A DNA stretch of 8,482 nucleotides, taken from JAIRNF01 sp031550925 (GTDB taxonomy: Bacteria > Bacteroidota > Bacteroidia > Bacteroidales > UBA932). Positions 1 through 5,270 of the stretch are shown here, piece by piece. Location of the stretch: the NCBI GenBank assembly GCA_031550925.1, contig JAVBOE010000045.1, positions 1 through 8,482 on the forward strand. The letters are read 5' to 3'. Numbering within the stretch: position 1 is the stretch's first letter; every line of letters starts with the position of its first letter. A program made the position numbers and the translations under genes. Below the pieces are notes generated by a model. The model did no database searches and was not told the origin of the DNA. It was given only the letters and a program-made list of their open reading frames with translations.

Positions 1-265
1 CAAAAAGTATCAAAAAGGGCTAGAAAATTTTAACGCGCTCCGCCTGTCGGCTTCGCTTGCACGGAAAATTTTCAGTAAGGACTTCTCTTTAATAGCGGAA
101 TTACATTCCGCACATGCTATTCAGCTTTGGCAAGAAAAAACTGCAAACAGTTCATTAGTGCTTGGCCGGACGGCGTTCCGACGGAGAGCAGGCTAGCCCA
201 TGGAAAGCTACTAGTGTCGGGCGGCCTTGATCTTTTGCCTACTTTTGTATCAAGACAAAAGTAGG
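1..265. repeat. Probable Bacteroidetes intergenic repeat element, cut by the left window edge
   Basis: This stretch has no convincing reading frame and is visibly richer in GC than the AT-rich DNA that follows. It begins with CAAAAAGTATCAAAAAGGGC. The word GAAAATTTT occurs twice (23-31 and 64-72) around a GC-rich core. A perfect 7-bp hairpin lies at 95-111 (GCGGAAT, loop TAC, ATTCCGC). The stretch ends with an 11-bp hairpin at 238-265. Stretches of this style, with GATACAAAAGTA-like ends and a GC-rich middle, recur between genes in Bacteroidetes genomes; that comparison is from memory. Multi-copy status cannot be shown from one window, and the left boundary is not visible. It could instead be the untranslated tail of a gene to the left. 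Confidence 0.5.
238..265. repeat. 11-bp perfect inverted repeat (hairpin)
   Basis: The left arm CCTACTTTTGT (238-248) and the right arm ACAAAAGTAGG (255-265) are exact reverse complements separated by the 6-nt loop ATCAAG. No T-run follows on the plus strand and none follows in the minus reading direction, so a standard intrinsic terminator is unlikely. It more likely marks the right end of the repeat element in 1-265. Confidence 0.7.
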
Positions 266-442
266 GAGAGAGGATGCCTACCAACAGCTACTACTAACGT
301 AAAGCACTGCCTATAAATGTTGAATTTATAAATTTAAATAGGCTCTTAGCTGATAATAATAAGAGGCAAATATTTGGCTCCTTGTTATATAAAGCCCAAT
401 AAAAAGACATCTATAAGCGAGGTGGCATCTTGATTTTCAAGA
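266..442. other. AT-rich non-coding stretch with small palindromes
   Basis: No gene is supported here. Several short dyads are visible: TATAAAT/ATTTATA (312-318 and 324-330, 5-nt loop), the overlapping palindrome AATTTATAAATT (323-334), CTCTTA/TAAGAG (343-348 and 360-365), the palindrome CAAATATTTG (367-376), and TCTTGA/TCAAGA (428-433 and 437-442, 3-nt loop). Short AT palindromes are expected by chance in such DNA, so none is assigned a function. The last is the tightest hairpin and lies just before the 8-bp tandem repeat. Confidence 0.4.
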
Positions 443-482
443 AAGTCTCTAAGTCTTAAAATCCTTAAATCTTGGAATCTAT
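443..482. repeat. Degenerate 8-bp tandem repeat, about five copies
   Basis: Read in steps of eight from 443, the units are AAGTCTCT, AAGTCTTA, AAATCCTT, AAATCTTG and GAATCTAT. They share the core (A/G)A(A/G)TC followed by a pyrimidine or T-rich end. The array lies directly upstream of the PAP2 gene, and its fourth unit supplies the TTG of the predicted promoter -33 element. It may be decayed simple-sequence DNA or a set of binding sites; the sequence alone does not decide. Confidence 0.55.
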
Positions 483-503
483 GTAATATTATTCGTACAT
501 TTG
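472..503 (+). promoter_or_regulatory. Predicted Bacteroidetes-type promoter of the PAP2 gene
   Basis: TACATTTG at 496-503 matches the Bacteroidetes -7 consensus TAnnTTTG exactly. TTG at 472-474 lies 21 nt upstream, within the known spacing for the -33 element. Transcription would start near 510, leaving an AT-rich leader of about 17 nt with no Shine-Dalgarno sequence, which is normal in this phylum. The position also supports the ATG at 527 as the start codon. Confidence 0.6.
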
Positions 504-526
504 CATACCACCAAAAATATACTTAA

Positions 527-1150
527 ATGCTGTCTGTGGTAAACTTCCCAGCGTGGGATAGCGAACTTTTTACTTTTCTCAATAGTCTTCACGTAAATTG
601 GCTTGATCCGATTATGGTCACTATTAGTAGTGTTCCTGTTTGGATTCCGCTTTACCTTATCGTGACTTTCTTTATTTTTAAAAAGTATAAGTGGAACGGG
701 CTTTTATATTTGGCAGCAATGGCGGCATGTATTCTTATAGTAGATCAAATGTCAACCATTATAAAGTATGCCGTAGAACGACCGCGACCGTGTAATGCTT
801 TAGCAAATGTTTACCTGTTAGAACAATGTGGTAATGGCTACAGCTTTATATCTAACCATGCTTCTAATGTCTTTGGGTTTGCAATGATTACCGCTCTTTT
901 CTTTAAGAAGAGATGGTACAGCATCTCTATTTTTATATGGGCTTTAGTCGTATCGTATAGCAGAATTTACCTTGGCAAACATTACCCGTTGGATGTTATA
1001 GGTGGAGCCGCTTTTGGTATATTTGTGGGAGGGGGATGCTATTTAGTGTTGCAGTTTTATTTTGAATTGAGAAATTGTTGCCGCTTAGATAAGCTGCTTT
1101 CTCTTGTTATATTCAAGCCTGTTCCTAAAGCTGCCGAATCTAAATCTTAA
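527..1150 (+). CDS. PAP2-family membrane phosphatase
   Basis: This 207-residue inner-membrane protein belongs to the type 2 phosphatidic acid phosphatase superfamily, which removes phosphate from lipid phosphates or pyrophosphates at the outer face of the membrane. The three catalytic motifs are present: K80-x6-R87-P88, then S109-N110-H111 (a variant of PSGH), then S145-R146-x5-H152 with D156 shortly after. Hydrophobic segments at about 33-51, 58-76, 114-126, 132-149 and 157-178 fit a five- or six-helix fold. C89 and C101 flank the loop between motifs 1 and 2 and might form a disulfide (inference). The tail after 182 is basic and probably cytoplasmic. Candidate substrates are undecaprenyl pyrophosphate, lipid A phosphates or phosphatidylglycerol phosphate; the sequence does not choose between them. 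The gene has its own predicted promoter and is convergent with the acetyltransferase gene, 26 bp away. Confidence 0.9.
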   Translation: MLSVVNFPAWDSELFTFLNSLHVNWLDPIMVTISSVPVWIPLYLIVTFFIFKKYKWNGLLYLAAMAACILIVDQMSTIIKYAVERPRPCNALANVYLLEQCGNGYSFISNHASNVFGFAMITALFFKKRWYSISIFIWALVVSYSRIYLGKHYPLDVIGGAAFGIFVGGGCYLVLQFYFELRNCCRLDKLLSLVIFKPVPKAAESKS

Positions 1151-1176
1151 GATTTTTCTTATTTAGGACAATGCTT

Positions 1177-1452
1177 TTACTCACAAAGCGTTTTATACTC
1201 GTTGTGTCTTTTAATGTAGATTTGTGTATAAGAGCAGGTAGGAATGACTTTCAGCTGGTTTTCTTTGGCATATTCTAAGGCATACTTAGTTAATGCAGCA
1301 GCTATACCTTTTCCTTCTATCGGACGAGGTACCCGCGTATGAAGTATGTCTATAGTATTATCTTCTAAAATGTATTCAATACTAGCTTTATGCCCTTCAA
1401 CTTCTGTTTCAAATCGTTGAGCATCTTTGTTGTGTATTATTGCACATTCCAT
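1177..1452 (-). CDS. Small GNAT-family N-acetyltransferase, YjdJ type
   Basis: This 91-residue protein is a minimal single-domain acetyltransferase of the YjdJ/GCN5-related group, which is typically about 90-100 residues long, so it appears complete. The acetyl-CoA binding loop is visible as E46-G47-K48-G49-I50-A51, in place of the more usual RGKGIA, after the strand around I35-V41. The C-terminal signature follows as P71-T-C-S-Y75 and then H83-N-E-Y86, as in related proteins ending in a CxY...H-x-E-Y pattern. The acceptor substrate is unknown for this group. The gene follows the EVE-domain gene after 25 nt on the same strand and is probably co-transcribed with it. No terminator-like hairpin is seen in the 26 bp separating it from the convergent PAP2 gene. 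Confidence 0.85.
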   Translation of the reverse strand: MECAIIHNKDAQRFETEVEGHKASIEYILEDNTIDILHTRVPRPIEGKGIAAALTKYALEYAKENQLKVIPTCSYTQIYIKRHNEYKTLCE

Positions 1453-1477
1453 TTGTCGATTGTTTTAAGGGAAAGGC

Positions 1478-1888
1478 TTATTCCGCCTCGCTTAGTTCTA
1501 GTATGCGGTTGAATTCTGCAGCAGCTAATGGCATTACCGAGAGCCTTTGCTGACGGATTAGCCCAATATTTTGCAGCCTGCTATCTTTTCTTATCGCTTC
1601 AAGAGTAACCGGTTTCTTTAGTGTCTCAACAGGTTTGAGATCTACCGCAACCCAATGCGTATCTTTTGTTGTGGGGTCTTGATAATGCTCTTTTACAATC
1701 TCGGCCATGCCTATAACCTCTTTCCCTTCTACGCTATGGTAAAAAAGTACGAGGTCGCCTTTTTTCATTGCTACGAGATTATTTCGTGCCTGGTAGTTTC
1801 GCACTCCATCCCAAAAAGTTCGTTTATCCTTTAAAAAAGCTTCCCAGCTGTATTTTGCCGGCTCTGATTTAACAAGCCAATAGTTCAT
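1478..1888 (-). CDS. EVE-domain protein (thymocyte nuclear protein 1-like)
   Basis: This 136-residue soluble protein consists of a single EVE domain, a PUA-like fold; other bacterial stand-alone members are of about this size. Diagnostic segments are the N-terminal Y3-W-L-V-K-S-E-P10, W26-D-G-V-R-N-Y-Q-A-R35 with N36-N37, G44-D-L-V-L-F-Y50 and L110-I-R-Q-Q-R-L-S-V118. Members are thought to recognise modified bases in DNA or RNA; that role is inferred from the family and has not been shown for this protein. It starts at the first ATG before the conserved YWLVKSEP strand. It is followed on the same strand by the acetyltransferase gene after 25 nt and lies 48 nt after the Lnb-type gene. No clear promoter is visible in that 48-nt gap, so read-through from upstream is likely. 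No restriction or methylation gene lies nearby. Confidence 0.9.
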   Translation of the reverse strand: MNYWLVKSEPAKYSWEAFLKDKRTFWDGVRNYQARNNLVAMKKGDLVLFYHSVEGKEVIGMAEIVKEHYQDPTTKDTHWVAVDLKPVETLKKPVTLEAIRKDSRLQNIGLIRQQRLSVMPLAAAEFNRILELSEAE

Positions 1889-1936
1889 GTTAGTATAGTT
1901 ATGTAGGTAATAACCGGGAGTTCTCTTTTGTAAGCG

Positions 1937-3121
1937 TTATCTTATACCTCGTACAAATAATGCTTTTGCAATAGCATATGATCGGAATCCCAATATACAA
2001 ACAATAGGTACTAACGCATTGTTCAGCTGTTGAGGAAGAGAACCTCTGAAAACCAACAATGATATATAAAGCAATGTACAAGCTGCAAAATACCACAACA
2101 CCCAGCGCGGACGATTCTTTTTGAGCAAGAAGAACGCCACGATACAATGTAGCGGTATTGCCCATAAGATGTTATAGTTGTATTTAGTAACGTAATGATC
2201 CGTTCCGAACCACATAAAAAGAAGAAAAATTCCTAACAACCCGATAACGAAAAATATTGTAAAATCGATCCATTTAAAAGGAATTTTCATAACATAGGCC
2301 GCGATTGTAAGCACAAGTAAAACAATAAAAGCAATGAGAGGAACAATAAGCGGCTTTTTGCCGGCAAAGGCTTCATCACTTTGGTATAAGTAACCCGCTT
2401 CCGTTGTTAATACTAATGGTTGCTGGTTTATAGTCGCTTTTCCAAAAGCTTCGAGTAAAAAATCGGGTAAGAACATATACTCGCTGGCGGTAGCCACTCT
2501 GTCCACCCTTTTCCCTAAAAGAATATCTATACCCAGCTTTGTCCATGGACTATCGTTGAGGTACGAGTGTAGTAAATCTCTAAAAGTAGGTTCGCCAACA
2601 ATGCCATCATACCTGTCGGGAAAAACAATTTGATTGGGAAATACTTTGAGTAGAACATCTCTTATTCGCGACGAGCAGTTATCAAATAAGAAGTCGTACA
2701 AGTAGAATCTATTTTCAGGTTGACTGTTCCATTCTAGAAAGTTGAATAGTTCCTGTTGTTGTTCTTGTGTTAGATTAAGCGTTTGCTCGTAAACCCAACG
2801 CTCATCCATTTTGTATTCGAATATAAAATGATCGAACTGCTGAGTGGCAAGCATGTAGTTTAGCTTACCGCGAACAAAATTTGAGTAGAAGTTAGGGTCG
2901 CTAAAGTTGAAAATACCGTAGTTAAAAACTATATCAAAATTTTGAGCTGTATCGCAAACACGTACGGCGCTATGCCCAAATGTTGAGTACAGCTCATCTC
3001 CCGATCCGCAGGTTAGCAGCGATATTTTCGCATCCGGAGATAAGGTTTGAGCATTTGTTGTATGTGAAATATGTAAGCTGAAAAGAATTACCAGCAGCTT
3101 AACGAAAAATAGTTTTTGCAT
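1937..3121 (-). CDS. Lnb/DUF4105 protein, probable lipoprotein N-acyltransferase
   Basis: This 394-residue protein has an N-terminal signal segment (about 4-24, ending TTNAQ), a periplasmic Lnb/DUF4105 domain (about 30-240) and five hydrophobic C-terminal segments (about 258-278, 285-305, 316-334, 339-358 and 367-386). The papain-like catalytic residues appear to be H50 in TFGHSAVR and C149 in DNCSSRIR. A conserved-looking D308-H309-Y-V-T-K...N317 patch joins membrane segments 2 and 3. The family includes the protein reported as the lipoprotein N-acyltransferase Lnb of Bacteroides, which adds the third acyl chain to outer-membrane lipoproteins. Assignment of that activity here rests on family membership; Bacteroidetes can carry paralogues with other roles. 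The gene lies 107 nt after lpxH and 48 nt before the EVE gene. ATG at 3121 is preferred because the signal peptide follows directly. Confidence 0.85.
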   Translation of the reverse strand: MQKLFFVKLLVILFSLHISHTTNAQTLSPDAKISLLTCGSGDELYSTFGHSAVRVCDTAQNFDIVFNYGIFNFSDPNFYSNFVRGKLNYMLATQQFDHFIFEYKMDERWVYEQTLNLTQEQQQELFNFLEWNSQPENRFYLYDFLFDNCSSRIRDVLLKVFPNQIVFPDRYDGIVGEPTFRDLLHSYLNDSPWTKLGIDILLGKRVDRVATASEYMFLPDFLLEAFGKATINQQPLVLTTEAGYLYQSDEAFAGKKPLIVPLIAFIVLLVLTIAAYVMKIPFKWIDFTIFFVIGLLGIFLLFMWFGTDHYVTKYNYNILWAIPLHCIVAFFLLKKNRPRWVLWYFAACTLLYISLLVFRGSLPQQLNNALVPIVCILGFRSYAIAKALFVRGIR

Positions 3122-3204
3122 GGCTTTTAAACTTAAACAGATATTGAAATGGTAATTTAGTTTACCTAAAAATAGACTATAATATAAAGGTATATCGCAT
3201 TGAG

Positions 3205-3237
3205 CAAAAATTAAAAAAGTAGATGTATTTACTCAAA
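3205..3237 (-). promoter_or_regulatory. Possible weak promoter before the Lnb-type gene
   Basis: On the minus strand, AATTTTTG (3212-3205) is one base away from the TAnnTTTG -7 consensus. TTTG (3237-3234) lies 21 nt upstream, at -33 spacing, inside the last codons of lpxH. The 107-nt gap before the Lnb-type gene leaves room for a separate start with a leader of roughly 80 nt. The mismatch and the AT-rich background make chance quite possible. Confidence 0.3.
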
Positions 3238-3972
3238 CTTTTTCAGTTCTATTTTTTGCTCATCAAATACAGCATATTCGCATCCTCTAATCCACTCGCC
3301 TAAAATAACAAGAGAAGAACTTTCTGCCACGCTCATAATTATAGGAGTGTGACGATGACCAAAAACAAAATAATCTATGTGCTTTTCTTTTAAAACACCT
3401 TGGGCGTATTTGTAAAGCAGCTCATCTTTGCCGTAAAAAGGTGTGGCAACCCCTTTTGATAACCTGCTATGCTTAGACCATCTATGCGCAAAGCCCATGG
3501 TAATGCGCGGGTGTATCATGGCATAAAGGAATTGACAGAAACGGCTGGTAAATATACTACGAAGAAATTTATAGCCTTTGTCTCCGGGACCTAAACCATC
3601 GCCATGGCCCATAAGAAATTTTTTGCCTGCAATATCAACCTCGTATGGTTGCTTATGATGAACGGTTGCTCCCAGCTCTTCCTGAAAATAGGTAAACATC
3701 CATATATCGTGGTTGCCGGGGAATATGTGGATATTAATGCCCGAATCTGCTAGCTCTGCCAGCTTACCCAGCACACGGGTAAACCCTTTTGGTACAACGG
3801 TCTTATACTCATACCAGTAGTCGAATAAATCGCCAAGAATGTAAATACTTTCGGCATCGGTAGCAGCTTCGGTAAGCCAGCGAGCGAAAAGTTTGTCTCG
3901 CTTAAGCGATTTTTCTTCGGCACGTAAACCTAGGTGAATATCGGAAACACAGTATGTTTTTTTTTCGCCCAT
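3229..3972 (-). CDS. lpxH: UDP-2,3-diacylglucosamine diphosphatase (LpxH-like)
   Basis: This 247-residue calcineurin-like metallophosphoesterase matches the length of LpxH (about 240). LpxH hydrolyses UDP-2,3-diacylglucosamine to lipid X and UMP, the fourth step of lipid A synthesis, at the inner face of the cytoplasmic membrane. The metal ligands are visible in order: D11-x-H13, G47-D48, G86-N87-H88-D89, H123 in GHGD, and G205-H206-R207-H208. The region about 131-180 between GHGD and the final motif is rich in F, Y, R and K, consistent with the lipid-binding lid of the family. The gene starts 9 nt after the stop of the thioredoxin-like lipoprotein gene and is almost certainly in its operon. 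The LpxH name is based on motif pattern and length; another metallophosphoesterase of the same group cannot be fully excluded without a search. Confidence 0.85.
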   Translation of the reverse strand: MGEKKTYCVSDIHLGLRAEEKSLKRDKLFARWLTEAATDAESIYILGDLFDYWYEYKTVVPKGFTRVLGKLAELADSGINIHIFPGNHDIWMFTYFQEELGATVHHKQPYEVDIAGKKFLMGHGDGLGPGDKGYKFLRSIFTSRFCQFLYAMIHPRITMGFAHRWSKHSRLSKGVATPFYGKDELLYKYAQGVLKEKHIDYFVFGHRHTPIIMSVAESSSLVILGEWIRGCEYAVFDEQKIELKKFE

Positions 3973-3981
3973 TGGGTTATG

Positions 3982-5127
3982 TTATCGCGTCAGCTCTGCC
4001 AGCTTCTTTTCTAAAGCTTCGCCAAATAAATTTCTGGCAACAATGTCGCCGTTTTTATTAATAATAAAATCGTAAGGTAAGTCCTGAACGTTATAAGTTA
4101 AAGCAGCAGGAGATGCAGCACCTCTTCCGTCGCATACATTTATCCAAGGTAGCAGCTGAGTTTCTATTGCCTTAATCCATTGTGTCCTGTCAATGTCCAG
4201 CGATACTTGATATATTTCCAGTCCTTTCGCCTGATATTTTTCGTATAGATTCAGCAGTTCTCTGTTATCAAGCTGGTTTCCTTCCATTGTGGTGGACCAA
4301 AAGTAGAGCAGTATGGTTTTCCCTTTTAGTGAAGACAGCTTTATTTCTTTTCCGGATTTATCCGGCAGCGAAAGTTCCGGAAAGTCTTGAATGCTTGTAA
4401 TATTTTCTATTCTATTCTGTAGCTCGGCTTGATTTCTTAAGCTCTTGCTATCTGTTTTCAGGTTTTCAATGTATGCAGAACCCATGTATTTTGTTTGTAG
4501 CGAATCTATCAGTATTTGGTAGTATGGAGAATCTTCTGTTCTACCAAATAGCGGATATCCGGGAGAAAACTCTTGATAAATGGCAACAATAGACGCAAAC
4601 GATTTAGGATGCGATATAATAAACCGAATGCTGTTTTGTTTATGTTTAGTAAGAAGTCTTACCAAAGCATGATTTACTTCGGTTAGATTTTCGTTGTTAG
4701 GTTCGAGCGTTTGTACTATAGAGTCGCGGCTATAATCATTTTTGTCCATCAGGTTGTCCAGCTCTTTTAGCAGGGTTGACCCTTCAGAGCCTTCTATCTC
4801 ATATTGACCGTCAGCGTAGCGAAAGCTTATTTTCTCACCTTTATCTACCAATAACATACCTAGGTACAAAGAGTCTGTTCGTAATGTAAGAAAATATGGC
4901 TCGGAAGGAATTTCAACTTTAAACGAAAAATCTCCGTTACTTTTCACCTTAGTTGAGTCAAGTCGCCTGATAAGCAAAGGCTCTGTTCGTTCCAGATAAA
5001 CAGTTTTACCGCTTGCGGCTTTGGCGTTTCCTTCAATGGTAGAAGTATCTTCACTTCCACACGAAACAAGAATTAATGAAAAGATAACAGAATTAATAGT
5101 AGCTAATATACCTGATTTTATGCTCAT
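3982..5127 (-). CDS. DUF4369/TlpA-like thioredoxin-fold lipoprotein lacking the CxxC motif
   Basis: This 381-residue lipoprotein has a signal sequence (1-22) and a lipobox ending L20-V-S-C23. The acidic residues after the cysteine (GSEDT) resemble the lipoprotein export signal used in Bacteroidetes for surface display; this is an inference. Residues 27-115 look like the DUF4369 beta domain, with the typical EG...G-K-x-V-Y-L start. Residues 120-240 are mostly helical. Residues 248-381 form an AhpC/TlpA thioredoxin fold: P250-E-L-S-L-P-D, S266-L-K-G-K, L274-Y-F-W277, and a D-L-P351-Y-D-F-I segment carrying the probable cis-proline. The redox site that normally follows FWxxW as CxxC reads M281-E-G-N284, and the only other cysteine is C332. 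Thiol-disulfide exchange by the usual route is therefore unlikely, and a binding or scaffold role is possible. It heads the minus-strand group and has a good predicted promoter. Confidence 0.88.
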   Translation of the reverse strand: MSIKSGILATINSVIFSLILVSCGSEDTSTIEGNAKAASGKTVYLERTEPLLIRRLDSTKVKSNGDFSFKVEIPSEPYFLTLRTDSLYLGMLLVDKGEKISFRYADGQYEIEGSEGSTLLKELDNLMDKNDYSRDSIVQTLEPNNENLTEVNHALVRLLTKHKQNSIRFIISHPKSFASIVAIYQEFSPGYPLFGRTEDSPYYQILIDSLQTKYMGSAYIENLKTDSKSLRNQAELQNRIENITSIQDFPELSLPDKSGKEIKLSSLKGKTILLYFWSTTMEGNQLDNRELLNLYEKYQAKGLEIYQVSLDIDRTQWIKAIETQLLPWINVCDGRGAASPAALTYNVQDLPYDFIINKNGDIVARNLFGEALEKKLAELTR

Positions 5128-5176
5128 ACTGGAGGTTTTTTATGCTCGCATTACACAAATAGATGATTTTAGACAA

Positions 5177-5206
5177 CAAAAATAGATTAATATTTTGCTA
5201 ATCCAA
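5177..5206 (-). promoter_or_regulatory. Predicted promoter of the TlpA-like/lpxH operon
   Basis: Read on the minus strand, TATTTTTG (5184-5177) fits the -7 consensus TAnnTTTG exactly, and TTG (5206-5204) lies 19 nt upstream at -33 spacing. Transcription would begin roughly 45 nt before the ATG at 5127. The leader contains CCTCC near the start codon rather than a Shine-Dalgarno sequence. Confidence 0.55.
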
Positions 5207-5227
5207 GCAAAACATTTATTATCTTTA
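5194..5227 (+). promoter_or_regulatory. Possible promoter of the debranching enzyme/glycosyltransferase pair
   Basis: TATCTTTA (5220-5227) is one base away from the TAnnTTTG consensus, and TTTG (5194-5197) lies 22 nt upstream, one base beyond the usual spacing. The start of transcription would fall near 5234, giving a leader of about 37 nt before the ATG at 5271. It overlaps the predicted divergent promoter of the minus-strand operon. The imperfect -7 element keeps confidence low. Confidence 0.35.
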
Positions 5228-5270
5228 GGGTGTTTACTATCCATTGTGTTTTTAAAATACTCTCTATCGT

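Noticed and set aside
238..265. Strong hairpin considered as an intrinsic terminator for a gene left of the window
   Set aside because: No T-run follows the stem in either direction and no coding region is seen leading up to it.
1151..1176. Gap between convergent genes checked for a bidirectional terminator
   Set aside because: The 26 bp are T-rich but contain no stem of useful length.
1899..2165. Open frame of 88 codons on the minus strand
   Set aside because: It overlaps the 3' part of the Lnb-type gene in another frame, shows no family motif, and the membrane-segment coding of the real gene explains its hydrophobic look.
4182..4400. Plus-strand open frame of 72 codons
   Set aside because: It lies antisense within the thioredoxin-fold domain of the TlpA-like gene and has no supporting motif or promoter.
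5131..5162. GGAGG followed 6 nt later by ATG and a six-codon frame on the plus strand, like a leader peptide
   Set aside because: Bacteroidetes rarely use Shine-Dalgarno sequences, the peptide shows no attenuator-like codon run, and it lies upstream of the plausible plus-strand promoter.
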